From Hyphochytrium catenoides (taxonomy: Eukaryota > Sar > Hyphochytriomycetes > Hyphochytriales > Hyphochytriaceae), in the NCBI GenBank assembly GCA_900088475.1, contig FLMG01000941.1, positions 325,054 to 389,053 on the forward strand: a stretch of 64,000 nt of DNA, read 5' to 3'. Position 1 is the stretch's first letter. Each line of letters opens with the position of its first letter. The translations under genes were made by a program, and so were the position numbers. The notes under the pieces were generated by a model, which had not been told where the DNA came from, did not search any database, and saw only the letters and a program-made list of their open reading frames with translations. Positions 22,601-35,346 of this stretch are shown piece after piece.

Positions 22601-25600
22601 ACGGATCAACGTCATGCTCCAGGTGAGAATTTAGTATCAAGGTCATGCTAGCGAGAGAAGCGAAAATGATAGAGGGATCAACGGGCAACAGAGGGTCCTG
22701 ATGCTTTATTTTTATGGGACCGTGGAAGAGAGCCAGAGAGTCAATATGTGATTGAGACGACATAGAAAGTAGCCGAGCGCTAGTTACGTCTAGATCTGAG
22801 TCTTGGTCCGAAAAGAGCTTAGCGGAGAGAAAAGAAGAGCGGATCTTTTCGAAGGAGCTAAGAGGGGCTGCTTCAGCCTTGCTGGTAAGGAATGTCTATT
22901 TCAGGACTCTCCTGTGAGATTGTGGTTATCTCTGTCCATGTGTACGCACTCTTATTCAATGAAAGGAGATGGAAATGAAAGCGACCAGGGGCTATGCTAA
23001 TAACCTCCGGCCATTCATGACCTCGACGATCTCCTACTCATATCTATCTGTTTAACCGCTTCCTTCGCTGGCCATGGTGCGCGTTGTCCAACGTACGTGG
23101 CTCTTCAACTTGACTATCACAATAGGAAGAGGCAGTGCAGGAGCTCATCTATGACATCTGGAACGAGCTTGAGACCATTACTAACCTCACTTATCAAATA
23201 GTCTCAGGAGGCATTAGCCTAGCAGGTATTGCTGACCCTGCTCTAGATTTCTTTACCGCTTACGTTCTACCTATTCTCCAACTCTGCATTACCATCTGCA
23301 TTTACTCTTCCGCCCTGGTTGCTGATGGTTGTGCTAATAAGAATCCTACCACGCTGTCGCTTCCCTTCTCGCTCGCTCCTTAGGCTATTTGTAGCTTGTC
23401 AAATCCGTCGCTGGTGTTCGTTTACTATCTATCATCTACCTTCCCACCACGAATTTGCCCTCATTTTACCCTTAATATGACTCTTAGCAATGGCTAGCGG
23501 CTATACAGAAGCTGAGGCCATCACGCAAAACATCCTGATCAAGGCACTTAAGGAACTTCGCAGGGAAAGGTGAGGTCGAGCAATGTCTATAGCCTACTCT
23601 TCCACCAGCAGCTATGATTTGGAGCGGCCTCTTAAGCTAGAGGAAGTACCAGTAATTATGAAGGGAGAGGCCCTTATGGGTTTTGGAAAGCTCTTTGTTG
23701 TCCATTTAGAGCTGCCAAGTGACAGAACTATGTTCCTTGCGTGACCGTAACTTCAGACATGACGAGGATCTCCTGGAGTACAAGTACTATAGGAGAACCC
23801 AAAAGCTGGTTCCACCGAGACTAGAGACGAAGGAGGTAAGAGGGGTCGATGACGTGAAGGTAGTACATCAAGGAGGACGTAGTCAGGGCATCGAAGCCTA
23901 GCCTACAGTCAGGAATGGCGAAGAGATTAAAGAGAATTTTGTGAGAGAGTCACTTGGCTGCTTGGGAGATTGGAATATATGAACCGGTACCGAGGGATAC
24001 AGTTTTGCTTGCTAACGGGTTATATATTGTCCTCGTCCAACCTTCAACGTATGTAGACGACCTCCACGGGAGCAGAGAGCAGTTTCTTTTCACTTGGTAA
24101 AAGTGGAAAGACCGAGGACCTCTTGGTTGAGCACAGAGATCTTGGGGAGGACCACGACGATGCTGTGCATGTGGTCGCCCAGAACTTCCTGGCAGAACAG
24201 CAAGAACTTGCAGCACTTCACAGTGCTCTGGTAAGCTGGGTTGAAACAGTCACGAGAGAGAGAAAGACAGGGCCCGAAGAGTCTGAAAAAAATGACTTTT
24301 CGCATCTTTCTATCTTATGACCTGTCTCATGCATCCGGGTGTTGCTGTACAGTGGTTCTTAACTGTCATTTGCCCTGGAACTTCATTCTTTAGGTTCAAG
24401 CAGAGACGACGTACTGGGGTCGCGCCCTTGTTGACAAAGTGGTCTTGCCGCTACCAAGGGGTTTCAGCCCGCTCTCACGATTGAGCTTTTCGCCTAATGG
24501 TCTGCTTAGTAGTCCCTTTGTGTCCCTTGCTGGCCTCTACATTTCAGCCCTTTCTGATGCCTGTCGTAAGAGTACTATGCGTAGCCTATTCAGAAAGACT
24601 AGGACGCTGGAGGCTAAGATCATCGCTAAGCGGGCGATCCATCCACCCTTTTGTTCCACGCTTGCCCTCTCCCCTGGATTCTTGCTCCAACTAACGTCCC
24701 TACAAGCTATTCTCCGCAAGCTGTAATACCGTTGCTCTCCTAACTATCTCCATCATTAGGCCGGTACTTGGCAGGCGGGTCTAATATGGGGCAGTTGGCC
24801 GTGTGGGATATTTCTCAGAATCCTCCAGTCCTGCTCAAAGTGTAAGGGAAGAGAGAGAAAAGGAGCATGAGTGACGCCACGGACATACAGCATACACACT
24901 GCCGATCCTTCGACAAACCTTATCTCTGCCGTCTGTTTGCCTCAAGCCTCATTGCCCGTTCGATGTCTGTCGTGTCCCTGAGTTCCTCGCTTTATGATCC
25001 TCCTTACAATCTGTCTGAAAAGGGTAGCGTTTCTCGTTGCACCTTTGCATCGATGATTAGACACTGTTCTAACTGAGGTTTACCCTTGCCAACAGACATG
25101 CAAAGCCTCAGTTCAAGGAGGATAAGGAACCGATTGAGTCACTGGCATGGAGTCTAGACAGCGCCACTAATCTTGTGACAATGACCAGGTCAAAGAAGAG
25201 TGAGTGCTTCCAATCGTCTATAGCGCTTTTATGTCTTCCTCTCCGCTCTTGGTCCTTGGTGGACCTAGAACCGGGGTATGATTCTCAATATTGGCTCACT
25301 GTTGTGAGCTACTGGGGACTCTCTACTCACTCGCGAGCGGCACATGATGGTTTTGCTTACCCTGCATGCTGTTACTAGTTCTGATCTGGTCCCTGGCAAC
25401 CCCGGCCTCAGCCACAAAACTTCAAGCAGGTCAGGCGGAAGAAGCAACTAAGACAAAAGTTTTCTTACTCCTCATTTATCTGTTCGATGATCTGATAAAC
25501 ATCTGTGTGTGGTGTCTCATTCTGTGCTCTCTAGATTTGTCAAAGTTCGCGGCAACCGAGCCAGAGCTCATCTTGAGGCTCACGGAGGAGAATTTTACGC

Positions 25601-28600
25601 GGCAGACGCTCTTCACGGTCCCCGCACCAGCTGCCGAGAAATCCAAGCAACCGAGGTCTTCTTATCTTTCCTATTGTCACCATTTGTTAAAATCCTCTCT
25701 TTAAAGGTTGCTTGCAGATTTCGCTTGATAACTTAAGGGCCTATGTCACCCGATTCCGTCCACCTTTTCATACTGTGCTCTAGCTATGCCTATCTCCTAC
25801 TTATGGCCTATTACGATTCGTCCTTCGTGTTGTCAGCACTACAAATGAGGCTCCATCAAGTATTCTTCCCACCTTTGCTGGCTTGCATCCTTCGTTTACC
25901 ATCCTTGGCAGGCAGCAGGCCGTCATGGTCGGAACCAAAGGTCATGTGTGGTCCTCTATCGTTCTCTTGCTTTTCTTTCCTTTCTGCGGTCAACCGTTTT
26001 TTCATCACTGACTATACGCACTTCATCATTATTCCGCTGTACATGGGACCGCTTCACTTGACATCCTCTGTGTCTTTGGGCTTCTTCTAGTGCCGTAAGG
26101 GACGTTTCGCATTTAGTCCCTTTCTCTGCTCATCATACTCAGTCACTTAATGGGGTCGCAGGTGGAACGCTATTGAAGTATACGCACGACTCTTCTGCTG
26201 CCACCAATGGTCTTCTTATCTACGGCCATGCAGCTGGTGGGAACGATACCTCAGATTCGACGGCAGCTGTGACGGGACTTGGCGCGGGTAACCGTCGACT
26301 CCTGTCCTTGCGTTCGTGACAGTCCGCAACTAAGATCTTACCTCGACCTCCTGTCCCATTCTGATAGTTCTCTCCGCCATGATCGTCCCCCTCCAGAACT
26401 CTCTTGATTTGTATTTATTCAAGGGCTACATGCTTTCGTCTTTCGCTCAGCGGTTCTGTATGTCTCACCTTTGCTCCTGAATCTTCCCACAATATCCCCT
26501 TCAGTTCGTCGTGCTACTTCGAAACGTGAGTACTTTGAGGCGCATCGCTCTGCCGTGCTATACGTTGGGCCGTTGTATGAAGCCCCGGAGACTCGAGAGA
26601 GTCTTAGATGCCCAAAGCATAAACCAATTCTGGTTAGCGTCGACAAGGTTCGAGCCAGTTGCAACTCCATTTACGTCTCTGTCAATTTCCTTGTCTCTTT
26701 TAGTCATACTTGCATAGCCGTCTTTTAATGTGACACTTGATATCAATATCAATCGTGACCAAGCCTCCTTGGCAGATGCTTTGCGGCCCTGATCAAAGCT
26801 GCTGATTGACGTTGATAAGCCTACGATCTCTTTGTCGCCGTGCATAACATTTTTCCTAGGGGATGCCTTTGTCAGGGTTATACTCGTTGACCGTTCACAC
26901 TTCTTTCTTGGCTACACATTTCTTACTCTGACATGAAACAGTCGGGCGTTGTCTGTTATTGGCCGTACGTCACCTCCTCTTACTCTGGCTTTGGCTGGTT
27001 CAAGCCTGGATGGAAGGTCCAGCTTGACTTTCTCTTCTCGTACTACCGCCCGGTAGAGAAGACGGAGGAGCAGGCAAGTGGCTTTGACAGAAAGAGCAAA
27101 AGAGAGAAGAATATTGAAGATTGCACTCCACTTAGTGAGGGGACTCTCTTTCTGGCTAATTGATTGGCCTCTAGTCTCTCTCGCTATCTTGTACTCTATC
27201 ACTATGAGTGTTACGCCCAGCTCAAGACTTCTGTTCAGAGTGGTGAATCACCTCTTACCCTGTATGCTGGAGTCGTTTTCTTGGACCTTATCTAACCTTT
27301 TGTATCCCGGTGGCTCTTTATTATGGTTCTGTTCGGCTAAGAAATCCCGTGTCACTTACTTGACATGTCTCCAGATTTTCCCTCCTCCTGATATGAAGTT
27401 CCCCAAAAATCTCGGAAGGGTTGAACAGGATCGCAACTTTGTCTTTGGCTCGATCCAGGCAGAGGAGCAGCTTCGAGCTGCCCCGATCAACAAACGGCCG
27501 TGGAAGACTTATGTCTCCGACGAGGGTATTACGACAAAGACATTTGCTACGAAGACCATTGATGTGAACAACGGTAAGAAAAGGCGGAAATTGGAAGACT
27601 TACTGACGGCAAAAAGGCGAGGGAAAGAGGATAGTAGGAGTATCTTATGCAAATGCGAGAGAACCGTACAGAGAGGGATGGCAATGTCTCAGAACCCACA
27701 ATTGGCTAGGTCTTCATACCCATATCTCATCACCTCCGTTTTATCATATCACTTTGTCAGGCCGAGCATTCTATACTGCGGTTTACGCCATGAACAATCG
27801 TCTTCTGATGCTGACCACCATGCTCTATAAAGGTATCATTCCACCAATATGCCTAGGAGCCTCGCCAACTTTCGCTATCAGCCTCTCCTCCCCTTTCTGT
27901 ATACTTCCTTAGATGTGAGACCGTTTGTCTTTATCGCTCTACGCTGTTCTGAGGCCCATAGATCGTGCGTATCTTTCAACATCAACCGGTCCTCCCTGTT
28001 ACTGATCGTCCGGGTTTCTAGCAGTTTTTAATGTCTCTTGTCCGGTAAGGGTACCAAGAGAAAGGTAATCTAGTAGAGGTGAAGCCCACAACATCCCATC
28101 GAGAGTTGGTAATGATGGTCCGCTATGAGAGTAGGAACAACAGCCAGGGAGTTAAGTTCAGGTTTTTCACCTTCCACTTGGATGTAAGAAAACGCAACTT
28201 CCTTTGCTAGCGGATTCTCTCGCAGTCCTCATCACACCCTTCCTTCATATGTCTCTCCAACTACGTGCGTCGATGGTGATCCCAAGGAACCCTACATCTC
28301 TCCACCATCTGTTACCATTTCTAAACCATGACTCGGTCATCTTCCCTAACACAATTGCTATGTACTTTCCATACTAGACGGGTAGCGTTCTGCCTACGTT
28401 GATAGAGATTAAGGAGGATTCGGACATCTTACCACGGTTTGGTCTCACTCCAGTACTGAGCGCCGTTGGTTCGGATTACCTGGTGGTTATGACAAGTGAA
28501 ACGATCACAATGTACTCCTTGCAGCATGGACAACCCGTTGTGCGCATTGCGGCTACCCCTAATATTACCTCCCTCAAGCCCCTGAGACTCGTAAGTACCG

Positions 28601-30245
28601 GTGAAGAGTCAGGCAGGCTTAGGCGGTTTGTATATGGGGTTAACATAGATAGTGACGCGGAGAATTCTCGTTGGATTGGCTACAAGTTGTTGGAAATAGC
28701 GACCCCGGTAACAAGCGAAGACTTGCTAGGCGACGAATTCAGTGTCGCAAGAATATCACTGATGGTTGCATGCCTCCGCTCTCGCCCTATGGATGCAGAA
28801 AAACCCTCCTGCGAAGGTCAAGCCATACAAGGAGTTCTCAACCCTGGCCGTTGGCTGCATCCACGACAAGCCTGTGATTGCCTTCACTGAGATAGATGGA
28901 GCAAACGTGCGTGCATCGGAGCCCTTGCTCGCTCATAGATTTTCCTGATCTCCAAGTCTCAGTCTCCTCGTTGTTCCCAACTTTACCACTTCAAGAGCTT
29001 TACTATCTTCTCTGCTCTCGGCAATCAACTGTCCCCATTTATCGGCTTGCTGTCGAGTCTGAGACTAAAACCTTTCAGGTCGAACTTCACTTTTTAGAAG
29101 ACTACAGCGAACCGCATATGAGACAGGCTTTCCTCTCCTTGCCTAACAGAGAACGTCTCCAAGCTACTCCGGCAGAGCTTACGGTAAAAGTGAAATTCAG
29201 GACTAGTGACCTCTTCCAAAAATTTACGTCTGTCCTTTTCTGCGAGTAGTGCTCCGTCCTCTCTCCAAAGACCCTCTTTCCTTGCCATTTATCTTCCTTC
29301 TACTCTGTCTCTAATCATTATCAATTCAAGCTATACGCCGATGTCTGTCTGGACTCCTTACTGCCCATTTCATGTCTATCTTCTATTCCTATGCAGATCC
29401 GGCGGCCCCGTTGGGACATAGACCTCCGAAATCCAACCGGTGTGGCACGTAAGATAGTGCTGAGCCTTGTCGACAACGCCCTCGAGAAGGCCCTAGCGGC
29501 AGAAGCGGTTAAACCTTCAGCCTCTGCTAAGGCGTCCCCTAAACGGCCGCGGTCTCCTAGCACGGAGGGTGTCAATACCGCTGAGGAGGAAGGTATGTAT
29601 AGACTGTTCACGTCGGAAAGGACACCAATAGCGGGGAGGAGCAAAGTTGGGAAATGTGCCTCAGGCCCTTCTCGAGCATTAAGAGCGAACTTTTTGGCTT
29701 TGCAATGCTCTTGTGTTCTCAATACTCATGTCGTCTTGTCTTTTTCATGCCCTCCTCAACCGTTTCCATTAATCCCTAATTGTATCTTCTGCTCTGAGTC
29801 GTTTGCATGCCGTCCACCGACCATGGCCTTCTGCCTCTGCATAACCTACTCAAAAGATGAGTTACTTGCTTCGTATCTTCAACCCATCTTTGCCTTTGGC
29901 GCTCCTGTTGGACCTCTGCTTAACTTGCTGCCCATCTAACTTAGCTGTGCATTTCCTCCTTTCTCTACGTCCGTCCGTCACTCCCTGCATCCCTGTTTTA
30001 CCTTCCTAGCCCATCCCCTCGTCCCTACACTGCCTGTCGACCTCCTTCTGAAGCTCAAGGCCCGTACGGCAAGACAGAGTGTTTATGGAACCATCCCATC
30101 TTCTGCCAAACAGTTTGTTCGTTCACGGCGCCCTGCCAAACTGTCGTTCCGGCCCTCCGGTCAGCAAATGGCCCGCCCGTCCGTACTTGTGGATCATAAA
30201 CTTATTCAGACTGTTCATCATCCAGCTCCGAGTCCTAAGAACTGA
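19618..30245 (+). CDS. Large coiled-coil/WD40-repeat protein, possibly ciliary
   Basis: The exons are 19618..19802, 19957..20034, 20327..20464, 20754..20909, 21164..21307, 21492..21627, 21900..22034, 22258..22328, 22497..22622, 23126..23225, 23509..23569, 23712..23835, 24057..24230, 24394..24499, 24760..24841, 25096..25199, 25535..25655, 25912..25940, 26162..26287, 26505..26647, 26942..27073, 27375..27573, 27761..27832, 28050..28183, 28378..28707, 28799..28906, 28998..29078, 29397..29592 and 30010..30245. All phases close. From the ATG at 19623 the protein is about 1,270 residues, or 1,321 with the tentative 5' exons. The first 300 residues are charged coiled coil. A helical middle part (DTYRICRSLFLDVVDQALSW) and an acidic stretch follow. 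WD-type blades begin near residue 560 (LSRLSFSPNGRYLAGG then GQLAVWDIS; later KPILVSVDKSGVVCYWPY). The tail is basic and Pro-rich. The LAGG..GQLAVWD blade recalls dynein intermediate chains, but the family is not settled. Confidence 0.7.
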
Positions 30246-31453
30246 ATATATTTATTTCCCTGCCACAGCGTGCCATGACAACGGCGCAGCCACAGTGTCC
30301 GAGAAGGGCTCTCCTCTCACGCTTTATCTTACCTGCATTAGGTTAGAGGGTCTGCGTATGTAGTGCCTATGATAGTGGCTCTATGTAGTGCCTATGATAG
30401 TGGCTCTCTGTCTTTACTCGCACACATAGGATGCCCCGGAAGATGGCCCGAGCCTTTGCTCAAAGGAGGTGCTTAGAGCCATTCATGCCCTCAGTAAGCC
30501 TCTTTGCAGTGGTGCAGGTACCCACCAGGATAATGAACACTGTCCTTGTTCTATGACACTCACAGCTGCTTTGGTTTGCAGTCAACTACGCCCCAGTAGC
30601 AGCCCTTCTCATCCTGGAGATATCCGCACAGATGCTCTCCCCCACAGACACGTATCTCTGTCTATAGCGGGACCGACAGCCTTCTCATTTTGAGAGACTG
30701 CCCAGATGCTCCACGAACGGTCACTGGCATGGTACGCTTATAAACTGTGATCCAAGAGCCTAGGTTCGATGGTCCCATACCTCATGGGTCTATGACAGCA
30801 TAGAGCCCAGATCGGAGCTCACAGGAGGCCCCGAGACTGGAGACTGGAGAGCACATGTGGGGCGCTGGTGAGCTGGCGAGACCCTCAAGCGGATGATGCC
30901 TCTGAACTCTATTCAGATTATTACTTTCAGAGCCCCGTAGTCCTTATTCCAGGCATGGCAGTCTTCTTTTCGGGAGCAGAAAGCCCTTATGGTAATATTA
31001 TATTAGTCTCCGAAATTAGGGGAGCGTCCTAACAATAGGGTACATACAGCATTATTGTTCCACTACGAATGTATCAGGTGTACAGTACGACTACAACGCA
31101 CATCGTGAGTGAGGCGAGGAGAAGTGTAACGCCTTTTGTGATGGGCACGATTTTATTGTGTTTCTGAGCTCCATGAAGCTTCAATGAAGCTCCACCAGGC
31201 GATGACAGAGCTCTAACGATGGGAACTAGGCGGACGGGAGGCGTAATATGAGTACAAATGATTAGCTTGCCGAAGCTGTCTCGACGATGGGCCTTGAGAC
31301 ATGGGCATGTCCGGACTGCAGGGTTGTGGTCTTCATTGTACCCGTGCAAGCCAACATCTGCTTTAAATACAAGGTTCAATAGACAATCTTTAAAGTGCTA
31401 CGGGTTATAAAGATGGCGAGCTCTCTATAGGGAGCTGAAGGTTCTCGGTGAGG
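30246..31453. other. Intergenic region between two plus-strand genes
   Basis: No exon with coherent coding and splice signals was found. A 25-bp direct repeat is listed separately. A TATAAAG string at 31406-31412 lies about 45 bp upstream of the IQ-gene ATG and could be a core promoter element, but this is weak. A GGTTCGA string near 30760 looked tRNA-like but has no pairing arm. Confidence 0.4.
30357..30407. repeat. 25-bp tandem duplication
   Basis: Two consecutive copies with a period of 25 bp start TATGTAGTGCCTATGATAGT. They lie about 110 bp past the stop of the coiled-coil/WD40 gene. Confidence 0.85.
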
Positions 31454-34400
31454 ATGGAACAAAGATCCCCTGGACAATCCGCTTTGCGTACAGAATGTCT
31501 CCCTCCTAACCGGGCCTTGGCTCCTTTGTCGCCCTCGCGTGGGGTCAAACTGCCTAAGCCCACGTCCCCCAAGAAGTCTCCCTATAGCGCTTCACATCCG
31601 GTCAAAGTGCAGCCTGCCTCTCTAGTAGAAGAGGTAAGGGCCCACAAGAAGCGAGAGAAGCATTGGGTTTGGTCATGGGGAAAAGAGGATAGCTCTTTGC
31701 CATCCTATGACGCAGACAGGGATCGCTTTTGCCCATTGACACAGGCCAAAGTCTTCAACAAGGCCCAAGAACGCAAGGCTTTTGAGCTAGAGAAAGCTGA
31801 AGAGGGACAGCAAGGAGTTCAAACTCCTCTCAACCTACCGGAGATATCTCAAAGTGGAAAACGAGGCAGTTCTATGGACGGGGGGAACCGGAAGGACCGA
31901 GGACAGCCTGGAGCTTCGCGGATAAGCTACCAAGTCTCAGCAGCAGATGAGGCTCTTACGTTGGAGATACTCAAAGCTATTGTGCTGAGAGAGGAAGCTA
32001 TAAAGAAGCTTCAGGCTTTAGCGAAGCACCGAGAAAGGTCCTCACAAGCGAGAGGACGAGTAGGGGCCGAGGATTCTGCCACGGGGAGGGCTTCCGAAGA
32101 GGAACGGAGGGACATCGCAGAGCTTTGCTCTCATGTTCGAGAAGTGGGGCTAAGTATTGCAGAGCTGATTCTCCAATGGCAACAAAGACAGGAGCAAGGA
32201 ATGTCGGGCGCACTGGAAAAGACGGTGGATATAGTGCGAAGGGATGCAGAAACAGCAAAGCAGAGAGACAGACCTGTACCCTTCCTTTGGGAGGGCACGA
32301 ACTATCTGCAGAAGATGGCCTCTGACCTGGATTTTCTCCTTAAGGTAGCGAAGCTGCAGCTAGGAAATGCTGAGGGAGAGGGCACTCCAACGACGAGAAA
32401 TCCTTTCTTGGTGCCCCTTTCCCTTGACTACTTCCAAAGAGAAGCACTGCAGAGACTTCGAGAGGGAAAGTTTCTTTCTCCCTTTGCGTATCCTTCTCTT
32501 TGTTTTGCTGCTGTCGTCCAAGGGAGGGAGTTGTGGCAGGTGGAAGGTGTCGACGTGCCACGGATCCGCGCCGGCAGCCTTGCAATCCTCCAAAGCTTTG
32601 ACTCAACTATTTATTCAAGTTCTTCTGTGCCACTTCAACCGGCTCTAATCATCTCACAGCCTGGTATCCACGGGGCACCCGAGCCTCCTTCTTCATCCTC
32701 TCCTGGTAGACTTTGCCCTATTGATATGCAGTCAACAGGAGATGTTAGGTCGGCGATTGGTCCAATGCAGGACAATCCGCCCGAAGAGCTGGAGGTTAGA
32801 CAACAAGAAAGGACAGCAGGAGTTTATCGCATGGAGATGAAGGAAGACCAGAAATCTGCGATTTATACGCCCCGCTTCCTGCCTCGACTTCAAGCAATGA
32901 CAGAAGATATAGAGAAGTCAAAGAAGAGCGCTGCACTATTGTCAGAAGGGATAGAGAAGCTGACGGCCAACCTCGCAGACGTAAAGGAAGCTGGTAAGAG
33001 GGCGGAAGGCTTGGTGCAGAAAGCTAATATGCTGAAACGAGAAGAAGATGAGATCAACAGGAAGCTGAAGAACATGAAGAGAGAACTAGGCTTCAGATTG
33101 CAAGAGATACATAGGAAAACACAGGTTAGCGGGAGCTCAAAGAGCGGAGTAGTTCTTCTTCATTTCTCCTTGACTTTGCCACTGAGTGCGTCTTGACCTA
33201 ATTCTCTAGGCAACTGAGACGACCGTGGCCGGATAGCTTAGTCCGCTCGACACTGTATCCCTTTGCCCTAATGCGACTCCTTTTGCTCTTCGGATACCCT
33301 CCGTAGCGTCGGCAATAGCCTCGCATAGAGCGAAAGACTCTTCCCTTTTATTTACTTGCCGTGCTTCTACATCGTCTTCTAGTAAGCCAAAATCGGCTCA
33401 CTTTCTGCATCTATGACCCTGTTACTTTTCATCCGCAGGCGCGGAAACAAGAGGCGGAGGCCAACAGAAGGAAGCTCCAAAGGAAACGCCGGGAGGAGAG
33501 AGAAAGACAGCAGCGACGTCGCATCGCTGCAACACGCATCCAAGCTACTTACCGTGGGTATAGGACTAGGAGAATAGTGAGAAAGCGGTGGCTCTTGGAA
33601 ACTGCTATGGCTAGAAAGATACAACGAACTTTCCGCACTTACATTGACCGAAGAAACACTTTTAGGCATTCACTCTCTAGGGTCTCTAGATCTGCCCAAG
33701 AGGTATCGTCTTTCTAACACATGACTCTCGTTTCTCCCTTCTCCGCTCGTCCGCAGTCTAGTTCCTTTGACCTGCCCCTTCCTTCCATCTTCCCTGAAGT
33801 CTAATCTCCCTACAGTGAGCCCTTCACCAATTGATTGGACGACGTATGAAATCCATGCTGATGTTCCCCTACGTTACAAGTTTGTGTCTTGATATGTACG
33901 CTATACATCCTTCTGCCACGATTTCTATGGGCGTGGTTATCTGACTTCATTTTATTAACGCCCAATCTCTCTTCTTTATCACTCCTTCTTCCTCTTTCTG
34001 GCCGTACACAGTCGTCATTTAGCATTGCACTTCAGCAAGCACGTGGGTCTATTCTGCGCAGCAGGAAACATCTCGCTAGAGAGGCAGTCAAGACATCTCT
34101 AGTCCAACTCTGGGATCATGATATCCTTCCTACTGCGTCATCCCACCTCTTCCGTGTGCGTCTAAGCTCTTCGATAGCATCTGAGAAAGTGGAGACGGTG
34201 CTTCGCATAGCCGTCCAGCGGACAGTGTCACGTCTTTCTCTCCTACGTATCTCTAGAAGGGTGGCAAGCGAAGTTATTGGTGGAGGACAACTGAGAGCGA
34301 AGGAGAGGCACCAAGTATCTTTATTGAGAGGTGTTATAGCGCAGACAGTGCGAGATCTTTGTGCAGCCGCATTCGAGAACCAACTCAGAAGAAAAATATT

Positions 34401-35193
34401 CGCCAACTCCTTAAATGCGGATGACAGCGATACCACTACCGTAAAGGAAGAAGGCTGGATGGACGTCGGCTGCGGGGAAAAGTGGGCGGATCATGGAAGA
34501 GAACCACGGGAGCACAACGGTGGACCTCTGGATGCCTCAACCGAGCAAGAAGAAGCGGTAGACCCTAACGATGAAGAGTGCTGGGATTTTGAGAGAAGGC
34601 GCCAGGCCCTGTTACTTGTCGCCGATGCCGTCAAGACGGCCCTGAAAGCTGCGGAGCGCCGGAGTGCAGGTAGAGAGGCAGATAACGTGCTCCTCACCGG
34701 ACAGATTGAGAAAGTGAGGAAAGCGCTGTGTCTAGCTGTCAGAGTTTCCGCTAGCCGGAGTGCGGTAGAGAGCATCATTGAGAGTGCCATAGCATCTACT
34801 CTGTCTCGAACGTTTCCACTCGAGTCTTCGTCCGGAACTTCTCTTCCATCCTCTTGTCTCGAACCCACTGAGTCTTCAAAGATGACACAGATGGTGCGGG
34901 ATGAGTCTTTAATGGGGATGAAGAAGCTTGAGTTGAGCGCTCATATACACAATCTTTCTGTTTACTCTAGCTATTTGGTTGAGGAAGCTATTCAGTCTGC
35001 GTTAGAGCTCGCCATCTGTCAGCACCAGTCAGGCAGAACGCAAGACAGCAAGCAGTCAAAGAGAGACGACCTTCGCCTAGTCCCGCAGCAGACGCCAAGC
35101 TCTAAATCTGAAACCCATCCTGTCAGTTTGATAGCAGAAGTCCTTCGGCTCACTGTGGAGAGAGTAGTGGCGGCGTCGAGAAAGGAGAGGTAA
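31454..35193 (+). CDS. IQ-motif protein with C-terminal helical repeats
   Basis: Three exons, 31454..33124, 33439..33702 and 34012..35193, join in phase to 1,038 residues. A GTG six bases upstream is in frame, but the ATG at 31454 is the natural start. The first 100 residues are basic and Pro/Ser-rich. Residues about 450-560 form coiled coil (EDIEKSKKSAALLSEGIEKL). The middle exon is highly basic and carries one clear IQ motif (ATRIQATYRGYRTRRIVRKR) and a second weaker one (MARKIQRTFRTYIDRR), so calmodulin or a related EF-hand protein is the expected ligand. The last 390 residues contain at least five degenerate helices of one pattern (VLRIAVQRTVSRLSLLRISR, LLVADAVKTALKAAERR, VRKALCLAVRVSASRSAVES, VEEAIQSALELAIC, LIAEVLRLTVERVVAASRK). 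No family is recognised. It is convergent with OGG1, 153 bp apart. Confidence 0.75.
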
Positions 35194-35346
35194 CGAAGCA
35201 CTACAAAATTGGCCTTCCATGGTCCAAAGTAGCTAAGGGCAGCGACTGACAGCTGCCGGCACAGCAAGCTAAGAGGAGTATGACTTTAGGATGTGTGGAG
35301 ATAAACCACTGGAGAGCTGGTACTCATGGAAAGGATCTATCTGTTC

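Noticed and set aside
28588-28600. GTAAGT inside the long exon 28378-28707 of the coiled-coil/WD40 gene, a strong-looking donor
   Set aside because: The frame stays open and protein-like on both sides, and the exon ends in phase at 28707, so no splice is needed. Alternative use cannot be excluded.
30720-30790. tRNA-like GGTTCGA string
   Set aside because: The flanking bases do not form a T-arm stem, and no acceptor stem or anticodon arm is present.
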